Counted from the stretch's first letter, positions 37,603-46,280 are shown. The stretch: DNA of 64,000 nt from Cystobacter fuscus (GCF_002305875.1 NZ_CP022098.1:12276001-12340000), one strand, 5' to 3'. Numbers and translations: made by a program. Notes: generated by a model not told the origin, from the letters alone.

Positions 37603-38109
37603 GTGGGCCATTCAAGGCGACTGGCGCGGATGTTCTGGTTCCTGCCGCTGCTCGTACTGTCCTCGGGGTGTGTCACGGGCGGTACGGTGAACTGGGTCGA
37701 AGGGGGGGTCAGGCCGAGCCACTTCAAGTTCAAGGACGTTGTCCCGCAGCGCGGCAAGGGAGCAGGAGGTTGGCGCGCGGCATGTCTTCATGTTGGCATT
37801 TTGAGGGACACGACCGAGGAACTGGTCTACTGCAAATTCGGCGTTGAAGTGCCCATTGAGAATGAAAAGCAGGGATTCATTCCTGTCAGTGAGGCACAGA
37901 GTCGCGCGGCACGCTGCGCCAACGAGGCGGCCTGGACAACGCTCATGGCGGCCACGCCGACAACGCCCATCGGTATCGCGTGCCAGCAGTTCAAGACGCT
38001 TTACGGTCTGACTCTCGGCGAGGTCATATCCGGGTCGCGCGTCACTCCGGCCTGCTATCCAGGGGTCACGCCCGTCATCCTCACCCCTCGCACTTCGCTC
38101 CCCAGGTGA
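37603..38109 (+). CDS. small lipoprotein, candidate toxin of a SitAI-like pair
   Basis: A 168-residue lipoprotein. The N-region R-R-L-A-R and hydrophobic core lead to a lipobox Cys near residue 23 (L-V-L-S-S-G-C). The mature part has several Cys residues (A-C-L-H, V-Y-C-K-F, A-A-R-C-A-N-E-A, I-A-C-Q-Q-F, P-A-C-Y-P-G), suggesting disulphides in the envelope. The GTG at 37603 has GAGG seven bases upstream and gives a normal lipoprotein signal; the longer opening at 37447 does not. The next gene starts four bases after the stop. The lipoprotein plus tight small cytosolic partner matches the layout of the other toxin pairs in this window, but no toxin domain is recognised. Confidence 0.6.
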   Translation: MGHSRRLARMFWFLPLLVLSSGCVTGGTVNWVEGGVRPSHFKFKDVVPQRGKGAGGWRAACLHVGILRDTTEELVYCKFGVEVPIENEKQGFIPVSEAQSRAARCANEAAWTTLMAATPTTPIGIACQQFKTLYGLTLGEVISGSRVTPACYPGVTPVILTPRTSLPR

Positions 38110-38112
38110 GCC

Positions 38113-38682
38113 ATGTCCCTCTCTCGTGAGCAGTTGGTTTCAATCGCGAAGAGCTACTGGTCTTCAAATGATGACCCGCACTCGCGACAGGAGATCAGCC
38201 CCGAGGCGGAGCGGCTCCATGCGAGATGGGAGCAGGAGCTTCAGAAGATCAATCGGTGGTGGGCATTCCTCGAGGGCCTCGAAAAGGAATTGCCTGGGTT
38301 CTCCATCGGCGATGCCACGGCCACCCCCGATGCGTGTTTCCGTTGCGTGGCCTATCCCGAGGGCGCTCCCCTGCCAGCCCTTCGCTGGGTGGTCGTCGGT
38401 TGCGTCAGCATCCTCGCCCCCGTCTACACCGTCTATGGCGTGCAATTCGACCACGGCGAGACAACGCGGTCTCTCAGGAAGGTGGAGTTCGATCCTCGCC
38501 GGCCCGAGATACGCGCGCCCGCCGAGGTCATCGCCAGGAGGATCGAGGCGGCGTTCGGATTCAGCGCGCTCCCGCGCGAGATCGCCGAGACACCCGTCTC
38601 CCTGTTCGTGCAGTGGAAGCAGCCTCCAGAGACGACGCTGTTCCACGCACTCTTCACCAACGAGCCTGGAAGCCTGCCTTGA
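38113..38682 (+). CDS. candidate immunity partner of the upstream lipoprotein
   Basis: A 189-residue protein with no signal peptide, helical at the N-terminus (A-E-R-L-H-A-R-W-E-Q-E-L-Q-K-I) and strand-rich after residue 80 (L-R-W-V-V-V-G-C-V-S-I-L, then V-Y-G-V-Q-F-D-H-G). No family is recognised. It starts four bases after the lipoprotein gene, so the two should be co-translated. By analogy with SitA/SitI pairs it could neutralise the lipoprotein's toxic activity (inference). Confidence 0.5.
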   Translation: MSLSREQLVSIAKSYWSSNDDPHSRQEISPEAERLHARWEQELQKINRWWAFLEGLEKELPGFSIGDATATPDACFRCVAYPEGAPLPALRWVVVGCVSILAPVYTVYGVQFDHGETTRSLRKVEFDPRRPEIRAPAEVIARRIEAAFGFSALPREIAETPVSLFVQWKQPPETTLFHALFTNEPGSLP

Positions 38683-38704
38683 GCCGGTGGAGGAAACCCA
38701 CGTG

Positions 38705-39859
38705 TCAGGCCGGCCGGCGGCTGCCCAGCACCGCCACGCCCAGGCCCAGCATCGCGATGAGGGTGAACGAGCCGCGCAGGGTGGCCACGCCCGCCACCAG
38801 CCCGATGAGCGGCGGGCCCACCAGGAAGCCCAGAAAGCCGATGGAGGACACCGCCGCCAGCGCGGCCCCCGGGGACATGGTGCGCGAGCGGCCCGCCGCC
38901 CCGTACACCAGCGGCACCACGCTCGACACGCCCAGCCCCACCAGCATGAAGCCCGCGAGCGCCGTGGGCAGCCGCGGCAGCAGCACCGCCAGCGCGAGCC
39001 CCAACGCGATGAGCACGCCGCTCGTCTGGAACACCCGCCGCAGCCCGAAGCGCCGCGTGAGCTCGTCCGCGAGGAAGCGCCCCGACGCCATCATCGCCAT
39101 GAACGCCGCGTAGCCCGCCCCCACCCAGTCCGGCTCCGCCCCCACCACGCGCGCGAAGTACACCCCGCTCCAGTCGAACATGGCGCCCTCGCAGATCATG
39201 CAGCAGAAGGCCATGACGCCCAGGCCCAGCAGCTCCCGGTCCGGCATCACGAACACCCGCTGCCCGGCGCCCTCGTCCGGTGCGTCCGCGAGCAGGAAGC
39301 GCGAGCACGCGGCGAGCACCGCCAGCATGAACAGCCCCATGCCCAGGAAGTGCGGCAGCGGCGCCACCCCCGCGCCAATCATCCCCGCGCCAATGCCCGC
39401 GGCGACGAAGCCCGCCAGGCTCCACAGCCCGTGGAAGGACGCCATCACCGAGCGCCCATAGAGCGCCTCCACCCCCACCGCCTGCGTGTTCACCGAGATG
39501 TTCACCACGTTGCCGGTGAAGCCAAACACGAACAGCACGCCGAGCAGCACCGGCAGCGAGCCCACGAAGCCCAGCCCCACGAGCCCCGCCGCGTAGACGA
39601 CGAGCGCGGTGAGCGCCACCAGCGCGCTGCCCTTGCGCGACACCCACCAGCCCGCCGCCGGCAGCGCCGCCATGGACCCGGCCGGCAGCGCCAACAGCAC
39701 CAGCCCCAGCGCCGCCTCGCTCAGGCCCAGGCGCTGCTGGATGCTCGGGATGCGCGAGGCCCAGCTCGCGAAACACACACCCTGGAGGAAGAACAACGCG
39801 CCGGCCGCCATGCGGTGGACGTGGCGCGGATAACCCGTTTCCGTACCCTGGAGAATCAT
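38705..39859 (-). CDS. MFS transporter
   Basis: A 384-residue polytopic membrane protein with 12 predicted helices in the MFS pattern. It opens F-F-L-Q-G-V-C-F-A-S-W-A-S-R-I-P, which is typical of the fucose-permease-like/YbjJ group. It has a loop G-R-F-L-A-D-E-L-T-R-R-F-G-L-R-R between helices 8 and 9, the second-half copy of motif A. The substrate is unknown. Start at ATG 39859. It is convergent with the immunity-like gene and stands alone. Confidence 0.85.
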   Translation of the reverse strand: MILQGTETGYPRHVHRMAAGALFFLQGVCFASWASRIPSIQQRLGLSEAALGLVLLALPAGSMAALPAAGWWVSRKGSALVALTALVVYAAGLVGLGFVGSLPVLLGVLFVFGFTGNVVNISVNTQAVGVEALYGRSVMASFHGLWSLAGFVAAGIGAGMIGAGVAPLPHFLGMGLFMLAVLAACSRFLLADAPDEGAGQRVFVMPDRELLGLGVMAFCCMICEGAMFDWSGVYFARVVGAEPDWVGAGYAAFMAMMASGRFLADELTRRFGLRRVFQTSGVLIALGLALAVLLPRLPTALAGFMLVGLGVSSVVPLVYGAAGRSRTMSPGAALAAVSSIGFLGFLVGPPLIGLVAGVATLRGSFTLIAMLGLGVAVLGSRRPA

Positions 39860-40033
39860 CTCGCGCCCTGGCGTGACACGCCCCGCGCGCGATTGCAACC
39901 ACCCCCCCGTCGTCAGCACCCGTCAGCGGGAAACCCACCCCCTCCGTGGGGACGCCAAGCACTCTCCCATCCCAAGCAATGTCAGACACCGCGTGTAGGG
40001 TGTCTCCATCAGAAGACGGCCACGGGGTGTGAC

Positions 40034-40444
40034 ATGAGCTGGATTGTCTATTTGATGGGCGCTGCGGGCTTCGACTCGGTGCGAGACTTCCCCGAGGGCT
40101 GGTCCCCCCCGCCGCTCGGGCCCCGCGAGAGCGTCATCCGCCGGCTGCTCGAGGTGCTGCCCACGGCCGTCTTCCCCCACCCCGCCGAGGGCAGCTACCA
40201 CGGCGAGGACTTCTCGCTCACCTTCGACCTGGGCCCCTGGGAGCCCACGCCCCGCGTGCGGCTCATCGTCCACGGCACCGGCGAGGACGCGCTGGACGTG
40301 CTCGGCCGGGTGGCCGAGGCGCTCGACGCGCGGGCGCTCGACACGGGCCTGGGCGACTTCATGCGCTTCCACAAGGATCCCACCACCGGACGGCACGTCT
40401 GGCGGGATGCTCCCCGGCCGGAATCCGGGTGGGCTCCGGCCTGA
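40034..40444 (+). CDS. hypothetical protein
   Basis: A 136-residue soluble protein (F-P-H-P-A-E-G-S-Y-H-G, then S-L-T-F-D-L-G-P-W-E-P and R-L-I-V-H-G-T-G) with no recognised family. It looks like a small alpha/beta fold. The ATG at 40034 is favoured by coding bias. It is followed directly by a strong hairpin. Confidence 0.55.
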   Translation: MSWIVYLMGAAGFDSVRDFPEGWSPPPLGPRESVIRRLLEVLPTAVFPHPAEGSYHGEDFSLTFDLGPWEPTPRVRLIVHGTGEDALDVLGRVAEALDARALDTGLGDFMRFHKDPTTGRHVWRDAPRPESGWAPA

Positions 40445-40446
40445 GG

Positions 40447-40478
40447 GCCCCTCCGCCTGGAGGCTCTCCAGGAGGGGC
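40447..40478 (+). terminator. strong hairpin after the hypothetical gene
   Basis: GCCCCT and CCTGGAG pair with CTCCAGG and AGGGGC around a 3-base loop, with a 3-base bulge on the left arm, starting three bases after the stop. There is no T-run. Confidence 0.6.
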
Positions 40479-40576
40479 GCCCGGGTGGAGTTGCCCCTGG
40501 GGACAGGGCCCCCCACGGTTGCCATGGAACGCGGACGGTGCCCGGCCCCTGGCCGAGGCACCCACGAGGAGCGGCC

Positions 40577-41008
40577 ATGGCCCAGACAATCCGTGAAGTG
40601 ATGACCCGCGACGTGGAAGTCATCGGTCCCCAGGACACGCTGCGTGACGCGGCCGAGAAGATGCGCAGTCTCAACGTGGGTGCCCTGCCCGTGTGTGCGG
40701 GAGAGCGCGTGGTGGGCATGATCACCGACCGCGACATCGTCGTGCGCGCCATTGCCCTCGGCATGGACTCGGCCAGCACGTCGGTGGAGGACGCGATGAC
40801 GGGCAACGTGCAGTTCTGCTTCGAGGACGACGACGCCATGGGCGTGCTCGCCCGGATGCGGGACATGCAGGTGCGCCGCATCATCGTGGTGAACGAGGAG
40901 GAGCGTCTGGTGGGCATCGTGTCGCTGGGCGACCTGTCCCAGACGATCAGCGAGCGGCGCGTGGGCGAGGCCCTGGAGGGCATCTCCGAGCCGACCCCGA
41001 GCGTCTGA
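40577..41008 (+). CDS. two-CBS-domain protein
   Basis: A 143-residue protein made of two CBS domains (V-M-T-R-D-V-E-V-I-G, G-M-I-T-D-R-D-I-V-V-R-A, then A-M-T-G-N-V-Q-F and V-G-I-V-S-L-G-D-L). Tandem CBS pairs bind adenosine nucleotides and act as energy or redox sensors. A clear GAGGAG site precedes the ATG at 40577. The next gene, a site-2 protease, also ends in CBS repeats, so the two may respond to similar ligands, though a hairpin separates them. Confidence 0.9.
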   Translation: MAQTIREVMTRDVEVIGPQDTLRDAAEKMRSLNVGALPVCAGERVVGMITDRDIVVRAIALGMDSASTSVEDAMTGNVQFCFEDDDAMGVLARMRDMQVRRIIVVNEEERLVGIVSLGDLSQTISERRVGEALEGISEPTPSV

Positions 41009-41032
41009 GCGCCCTCCGGGGCGAGTGCCCGG

Positions 41033-41062
41033 CCGCCTCCCCGCCCTCCGGCCGGGAGGCGG
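41033..41062 (+). terminator. hairpin between CBS gene and site-2 protease
   Basis: A nine-base stem, CCGCCTCCC paired with GGGAGGCGG, and a 12-base loop, 25 bases past the CBS stop and 70 before the protease start. Confidence 0.5.
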
Positions 41063-41131
41063 TCCCATCTCCGTCCGCCTGGATGTTTTCCCGTTTCCCG
41101 GGGGCCACCTTCAGCGGGACGGAGGTGCAAC

Positions 41132-42283
41132 GTGCGTGGAAACATCCAGGTCTTCACCCTGAAGGGCATCCCCATCCGGGTGCACTTCTCCTTCCTGCTC
41201 ATCCTCCCGTTGCTCGCGTGGAGCTTCGGGCAGTCGTTCCAACTGGCGGCGCGCGCGGCGGACGTGCCCCCCGAGCGGCTGTCGGGGCCGCCGCTCCTGT
41301 GGGGGCTGGGCGTCGCCGTGGCGCTCTTCCTGTCGGTGCTGCTGCACGAGCTCGCCCACTCCGTCTACGCGCTGCGCAAGGGCGGCGAGGTGAGCGACAT
41401 CCGGCTGATGATGATTGGCGGCGTGTCCAACATCACCCGCATGCCCGACGGCTCGCGGAACGAGGCGCTCATGGCGCTCGCCGGGCCCGTGACGAGCCTG
41501 CTGCTCGGCGCGCTGGCGTTGTTCGCCCACCACCTGCTCGCGGACACGCGCTCCTTCAACCTGAGCTTCGCCGTCTTCTACCTGGGCTCGCTCAACATCT
41601 TCCTGGGCTTGTTCAACCTGCTGCCCGCCTTCCCCATGGACGGAGGGAGGATCCTGCGCGCGCTGCTCACCGGGTGGCTCGGGCGGGTGCGGGCCACGCG
41701 CGTGGCGGGCTGGGTGGGCCAGGGCTTCGCGCTGCTCTTCGGCCTGTACGGCATCGTCACCGGCAACCTCGTGCTGCTCTTCATCGCCTTCTTCGTCTTC
41801 ATGGGCGCGGCGGCCGAGTCGCGCCAGGTGCTGCTCCAGTCGAAACTGGCCGACGTGCCCGTGCGCGAGCTGATGGGGCCGCGCACCGCCACGGTGGAGG
41901 CGGCGGCGAGCCTGCGCGAGCTGACGGAGCTGCTCTATGGCGAGCGGCTGCGGGCCGCGCCCGTGGTGGAGCAGGGGCGCGTGGTGGGGCTCGTCACGGT
42001 GGAGGCGCTGCGGCAGGTGCCCGTGGAGAAGCTGGCGAGCATGGCCGTGCGCGAGCTGAGCGAGCCGGTGCCCGTGCTCACCCCGGACTCCACCGCTTGG
42101 GAGGCCATCGAGGAGATGGGAAAGCGGCAGATGCCCCAGCTTCCCGTCACCCAGGACGGGGCGCTCGTGGGCATCATCTCCCAGGACGACATCCTGCGCG
42201 GGCTGGAGCTCAAGGAACTCAAGGAGTCGCGCCGCCAGGGGCCGTGGAACCTCGGGGGCCGCGGGCACGAGTCGCCCACCTGA
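41132..42283 (+). CDS. site-2 intramembrane protease with C-terminal CBS pair
   Basis: A 383-residue membrane metalloprotease. It has the zinc motif L-L-H-E-L-A-H-S (HExxH, about residues 70-77) and the second metal motif N-L-L-P-A-F-P-M-D-G-G-R (about 164-175), within six or so membrane helices. The last ~130 residues are two CBS domains (E-L-M-G-P-R-T-A-T-V and G-I-I-S-Q-D-D-I-L). This is the Rip/SpoIVFB-like group III layout. It probably cleaves a membrane-bound signalling protein such as an anti-sigma factor, gated by nucleotide binding (inference). The GTG at 41132 follows a GGAGG site. Confidence 0.9.
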   Translation: MRGNIQVFTLKGIPIRVHFSFLLILPLLAWSFGQSFQLAARAADVPPERLSGPPLLWGLGVAVALFLSVLLHELAHSVYALRKGGEVSDIRLMMIGGVSNITRMPDGSRNEALMALAGPVTSLLLGALALFAHHLLADTRSFNLSFAVFYLGSLNIFLGLFNLLPAFPMDGGRILRALLTGWLGRVRATRVAGWVGQGFALLFGLYGIVTGNLVLLFIAFFVFMGAAAESRQVLLQSKLADVPVRELMGPRTATVEAAASLRELTELLYGERLRAAPVVEQGRVVGLVTVEALRQVPVEKLASMAVRELSEPVPVLTPDSTAWEAIEEMGKRQMPQLPVTQDGALVGIISQDDILRGLELKELKESRRQGPWNLGGRGHESPT

Positions 42284-42308
42284 GTTCCAGGTGGGGAGGT
42301 GGGCCGGA

Positions 42309-42334
42309 CTCCGCTCCGCGCGACCGGAGCGGAG
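42309..42334. terminator. hairpin after site-2 protease
   Basis: CTCCGCTCCG pairs with CGGAGCGGAG across a 6-base loop, 25 bases past the protease stop. If the small minus-strand frame ending at 42339 is real, the hairpin could serve both sides. Confidence 0.6.
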
Positions 42335-42338
42335 CGGC

Positions 42339-42539
42339 TCACCGGAACGCATCGACGATCCAGACGTCGGCCGTGGAGAAGTCGAGCATGGCGGCATCTG
42401 GAGGCGAGTCCGGCCGCTTGGCCATCTTGCCCCTGCTCACCCGGACCACCCCGCACAGGGGAATCTCGTCCTGCGTTCGCGGCCGCGCATCCGCGCGCCG
42501 CGCACTGTGTGGCGCACCACACCCCCGGACGAGTCCCAC
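42339..42539 (-). CDS. possible small protein
   Basis: A 66-residue minus-strand frame with GC-rich third positions in its last 40 codons and protein-like content (P-L-C-G-V-V-R-V-S-R-G-K, then L-D-F-S-T-A-D-V-W-I-V-D-A-F-R). It ends five bases from a strong hairpin. It could be a small gene or the remnant of one. No family is recognised. The rest of the gap between the protease and egtB holds nothing else visible. Confidence 0.3.
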   Translation of the reverse strand: MGLVRGCGAPHSARRADARPRTQDEIPLCGVVRVSRGKMAKRPDSPPDAAMLDFSTADVWIVDAFR

Positions 42540-42588
42540 CGGGAGACACTCCCCGACCCACCCCGCCGCTCCCTAGCTTGGGCGCACC

Positions 42589-43917
42589 ATGTCCCCATCC
42601 GTCGAAGTCCCGGCCCATGAGCCGGCTCCGCCCTCCGAGTGGAAGGGCCGGGCCATGGCGGAGCTCACCGAGGCGCGCGCGCGCCTCCTGCGCATGCTCG
42701 AGCGCCTGGGCGAGGCGGAGCTCGTCGCGCAGCACTCGCCCCTCATGTCCCCCATCGTCTGGGACGTGGCCCACGTGGCCAACTACGAGGAGCAGTGGCT
42801 CTTGCGCGCGCTCGGCGCCCCCGCCCTCACCGACCCGGACGTGGACTCCCTCTATGACGCCTTGCGCCACCCGCGCGCCACCCGCGTCCACCTGCCCCTG
42901 CTCTCCCCCGCCCAGGCGCTCGCCTACGCGGCACGGGTGCGCGAGGCCTCGCTCGCGTGGCTGCGCGAGTTACCCGAGGACTCGGGCGCGCCACTGCTGC
43001 GTGGCGGCTTCGTCTTCGGCATGGTGGCCCAGCACGAGCAGCAGCACCTGGAGACGATCGCCGCCACGCTGCAACTCATGACGGCGCGCGACTGGCGGCC
43101 CACCGCGCTCGCGCGCCCCCGTCCCGGCCGGGCCGCTCAGCACGAGGTGTTCCTCCCCGGCGGCCCGGTGCGCCTGGGCAGCGACGCGCCCTGGGCCTAC
43201 GACAACGAGCGCCCGGCGCACACCGCGCACGTGGAGGACTTCTTCCTGGACTCGCACCCGGTGACGAACGGGGACTACGCCGTCTTCGTCGCCGCGGGAG
43301 GCTACGAGGACGCGCGCTGGTGGACGCCCGAGGGCTCCGCCTGGGTGCGGCAGGAGGGCGCGCGCCACCCGCTCTTCTGGCTGCCCCAAGCGGGGGGACA
43401 CTGGCGGCGGCGCTTCGGGTGGGAGGAGCCCCTGCCCCCGGACGAGCCCGTGCAGCACGTGAGCTGGTACGAGGCGGACGCCTACGCGCGCTGGGCCGGC
43501 AAGCGCCTGCCCACCGAGGCCGAGTGGGAGCGCGCCGCGTCGGGACTCGCCCCCGCCTCGCGCGCCTTCCCCTGGGGGGACTCGCCCCCGCGCGCCGACC
43601 AGGCCACGCTCGGCGGGGACACCTGGGGCCCCAGCCCCGTGGGCTCCTTCCCCGCCGGCGCCACCCCCGAGGGCGTCCACGGGCTGCTCGGCGATGTGTG
43701 GGAGTGGACGTCCAGCACTTTCGGCGGGTACTTGGGGTTCCAAGCGTTCCCCTACCGTGAATATTCGGAGGAGTTCTTCGGGACGGAGTACCGGGTGCTC
43801 AAGGGGGGCTCGTGGGCCACGGCGCCAGTGGCCGCGCGCAACAGCTTCCGCAACTGGGACTACCCCCTGCGCCGGCACATCTTCACCGGCTTCCGGTGCG
43901 CACGCGACGCGAGGTGA
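42589..43917 (+). CDS. egtB: ergothioneine biosynthesis protein EgtB
   Basis: A 442-residue non-heme iron sulfoxide synthase that joins a thiol donor to trimethylhistidine (hercynine) using O2. The N-terminal DinB-like domain carries the iron ligands, including H-E-Q-Q-H-L-E-T (about residues 147-154, HxxxHxE-type). The C-terminal half is an FGE/sulfatase-modifying-factor-like domain with W-E-W-T-S-S-T-F and R-N-W-D-Y-P-L-R-R-H-I-F-T-G-F-R-C-A at the end. egtD follows five bases after the stop. egtA, egtC and egtE are not present nearby, so other genes elsewhere may complete the pathway. Confidence 0.92.
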   Translation: MSPSVEVPAHEPAPPSEWKGRAMAELTEARARLLRMLERLGEAELVAQHSPLMSPIVWDVAHVANYEEQWLLRALGAPALTDPDVDSLYDALRHPRATRVHLPLLSPAQALAYAARVREASLAWLRELPEDSGAPLLRGGFVFGMVAQHEQQHLETIAATLQLMTARDWRPTALARPRPGRAAQHEVFLPGGPVRLGSDAPWAYDNERPAHTAHVEDFFLDSHPVTNGDYAVFVAAGGYEDARWWTPEGSAWVRQEGARHPLFWLPQAGGHWRRRFGWEEPLPPDEPVQHVSWYEADAYARWAGKRLPTEAEWERAASGLAPASRAFPWGDSPPRADQATLGGDTWGPSPVGSFPAGATPEGVHGLLGDVWEWTSSTFGGYLGFQAFPYREYSEEFFGTEYRVLKGGSWATAPVAARNSFRNWDYPLRRHIFTGFRCARDAR

Positions 43918-43922
43918 GACAC

Positions 43923-44939
43923 ATGGCGGCAGGCAAGGGCAGGCAGCGGTGGGAGGCGGGGCAGCCGGCGGTGACGATGCAGGTGCACGTGCGGCCGGGA
44001 GACGCGCGGCGCATGCTGCGCACGGAGGTGCTCGAGGGGCTGTGCGTGGAGGGGCGGCAGAAGGAGCTGTCCCCCAAGTGGCTCTACGACGAGCGCGGCA
44101 GCCAGCTCTTCGACGACATCACCCGCCTGCCCGAGTACTACCCCACGCGGCGCGAGCGGGAAATCCTCCGGGAGCACGCGCGGGACATCGCGCGCGCGTG
44201 CGCGGCCCACACGCTCGTGGAGCTGGGCAGTGGCAGCAGCGAGAAGACGCGGCTGCTGCTCGACGCGCTCCGGGAGGAGGGCGGCCTCGAGCGCTTCGTC
44301 CCCTTCGACGTGAGCGAGTCCTTCCTGCGCCAGTCGGCCGAGGCGGTGGCGCGCGACTACCCCGGGCTGCACGTGCACGCGGTGGTGGGGGACTTCGAGC
44401 GACACCTGGGGCGCTGGCCGCGCGAGGGCCGCACGCTGGTGGCCTTCCTCGGCGGCACCATCGGCAACCTCAAGCCCGCCGAGCGCGCACGCTTCTACGC
44501 CCGGCTCGCCGAGGGGATGGAGCCGGGGGACGGCCTGCTGGTGGGGACGGATCTGCTCAAGAGCCGCTCGCGGCTGTTCGCGGCGTACAACGATCGGGCG
44601 GGGGTGACGGCGGCCTTCAACCGCAACGTCCTGCGGGTGCTCAACCACGAGCTCCAGGCGGACTTCGACCCCGAGGCCTTCGAGCACCTGGCGCCCTTCG
44701 ACGAGGAGAACCAGTGGGTGGAGATGAGGCTCATCTCCACCCGGGCCCAGGCGGTGCGGCTGCCGGCGCTCGAGCGCTTCGTGAACTTCGCCGAGGGCGA
44801 GGTGCTGCGCACGGAGGTGAGCTGCAAGTTCCACCCCGCGCGGGTGGAGGAGGAGCTGGCGGCGGCGGGCCTCGAGCGCGTGGGGTACTGGACGGACGCG
44901 GCGGGAGACTTCGCCTTGTCGCTCGCACGCAAACACTGA
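43923..44939 (+). CDS. egtD: L-histidine N-alpha-methyltransferase EgtD
   Basis: A 338-residue SAM-dependent methyltransferase that makes hercynine from histidine. It has the SAM motif V-E-L-G-S-G-S-S-E-K-T-R (about residues 97-108) and F-L-G-G-T-I-G-N-L (about 176-184), both typical of EgtD. The ATG at 43923 lies five bases after egtB and has a GAGGTG site formed by the end of egtB, so the two are co-translated. Confidence 0.92.
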   Translation: MAAGKGRQRWEAGQPAVTMQVHVRPGDARRMLRTEVLEGLCVEGRQKELSPKWLYDERGSQLFDDITRLPEYYPTRREREILREHARDIARACAAHTLVELGSGSSEKTRLLLDALREEGGLERFVPFDVSESFLRQSAEAVARDYPGLHVHAVVGDFERHLGRWPREGRTLVAFLGGTIGNLKPAERARFYARLAEGMEPGDGLLVGTDLLKSRSRLFAAYNDRAGVTAAFNRNVLRVLNHELQADFDPEAFEHLAPFDEENQWVEMRLISTRAQAVRLPALERFVNFAEGEVLRTEVSCKFHPARVEEELAAAGLERVGYWTDAAGDFALSLARKH

Positions 44940-45246
44940 GCACCCGGCGCCCAAGCGCGCACCGGCCAACACTCGGCGGCCTCGGGGCGGCTGGGACCGT
45001 CCGGCGACGAACATCCGCGCCATGCGTCACGGGGGGGGAGGGCCCACGCCTACCTCCGAATGCGTCATACCTTTGCACGAACGGTCCAGCCTTTGGCGTC
45101 GCGTGGCGGCGGGCCCCAGACAGGAGCGCCAGGAGCCCACCCTCCGGGGGGGAAGGGTCGGTATCGAGGTGCATGGGGATTCATCGGGCGCCGCCCGGAG
45201 AGCATGAGGTCGCTCCCGGGAGTGGCGCCCGATGTCTGTGCGGGGG
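44940..45246. other. gene-free gap between egtD and a convergent lipoprotein gene
   Basis: No open frame shows coding bias on either strand and I see no clean hairpin. The stretch separates the plus-strand ergothioneine genes from the minus-strand partition operon and may hold weak ends for both. Confidence 0.4.
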
Positions 45247-45813
45247 CTAGCGCGGCGGGGGTTGCAGGTGGATGGCCTGGCAGGAGGAGGCCGCCTCGCG
45301 CACCTCGTCCTCGGAGACGCCGGGCAGGCTGGCGCACAGGAACAGGTCGCGCTCCACGCGCCGCGCGCCGAAGAAGGCCGGGTGGGCCTCGCCCACGCCT
45401 CCGTCCGCGAACCTCGGCGCGAGCTTCACCCGCACGAGCACGAAGTCCTCGCCCTCCTCGAGCTGCTCGTCCGAGCGCGCGAAGCCCTCGAAGGCGCGCG
45501 CGAGCAGCGCGGTGAGCGCGTCACCGGAGGGCAGCGCGTCGCCCTCGCCGGTGCGCAGATCCACGCGCAACACGGGGTGGTGGGGGGGACCGAAGCGCAG
45601 GCTGCCATCCTCCTCGGGCTGGGCGCTCCACCCGGTGGGCAGGGGAACCTTCACCCCCACCCGGCGCGAGGCCGTCCGGGGAGCCTCGGCGGACGCATCC
45701 GAGGCATCCACCGGCACCTCCGCCCGGCGCTCGCGGCAGCCCTCGCACCCCGTGCCCCCGGCGGCGAGCGCCAGCAGGGCGGCGGCGAGGCGCGGGCGCA
45801 CGGAGGCGCGCAC
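45247..45813 (-). CDS. predicted lipoprotein at end of the parAB-bacM operon
   Basis: A 188-residue exported protein with a signal ending near A-A-G-G-T-G-C (Cys about 23), followed by a second Cys pair region (E-G-C-R). The mature part has V-P-L-P-T-G-W and L-R-F-G-P segments; no family is recognised. It starts two bases after bacM ends and is likely co-transcribed with bacM, parB and possibly parA. An envelope role linked to cell shape is plausible from context only. Confidence 0.6.
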   Translation of the reverse strand: MRASVRPRLAAALLALAAGGTGCEGCRERRAEVPVDASDASAEAPRTASRRVGVKVPLPTGWSAQPEEDGSLRFGPPHHPVLRVDLRTGEGDALPSGDALTALLARAFEGFARSDEQLEEGEDFVLVRVKLAPRFADGGVGEAHPAFFGARRVERDLFLCASLPGVSEDEVREAASSCQAIHLQPPPR

Positions 45814-45815
45814 CT

Positions 45816-46277
45816 CTACTTCCGGCCCTCACCGCCGGGCGGGGGCGGGGGCGTGGAGCCCTTGGCGCCGAGGTTCTCCATCTTGCTGGAGCCCTCGAAG
45901 ATGACGCCCCGGTCCATGGTGAGCGCGGGCGTCTCGATGTTGCCCTTCACGCGCGCGGGCGCATGCAGCTCGATGAGCTGCGTGGCGCGCACGTTGCCTT
46001 CCACGGTGCCATTGATGATGACGGTGCCGGCGGTGATCTCCGCCTGGACCCGGGCGCCCTCACCCACCACGAGCACGTCCTTGGTGATGATCTGCCCGTT
46101 GAACTTGCCGTCGATGCGGACCTGCCCCTCGAAGGTGAGCTTGCCCTCGAACTCGCTGCCCTTGCCCAGCAGGGTGTGAACCTCACCCGGACGCGTCGCC
46201 ACGAAATCCTCCTTGATGCTGCCGCCCCCGAGGAGCGGAACGTTGGTCTTCTCTTCCTTCTTGCCGAGGAGCGCCAC
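45816..46277 (-). CDS. bacM: bactofilin BacM
   Basis: A 153-residue bactofilin (DUF583). The central beta-helix has repeated V/I-G-x-x-x-x-x-G strands (L-G-K-G-S-E-F-E-G-K-L, then V-R-I-D-G-K-F-N-G-Q-I, then V-I-I-N-G-T-V-E-G-N-V). It is flanked by a charged N-terminus (G-K-K-E-E-K) and a Pro-rich C-terminus. Bactofilins self-assemble into filaments, and BacM supports rod shape in Myxococcus. It starts three bases after parB ends and is therefore translated with it. The order parA-parB-bacM matches Myxococcus. Confidence 0.92.
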   Translation of the reverse strand: MALLGKKEEKTNVPLLGGGSIKEDFVATRPGEVHTLLGKGSEFEGKLTFEGQVRIDGKFNGQIITKDVLVVGEGARVQAEITAGTVIINGTVEGNVRATQLIELHAPARVKGNIETPALTMDRGVIFEGSSKMENLGAKGSTPPPPPGGEGRK

Positions 46278-46280
46278 GCG

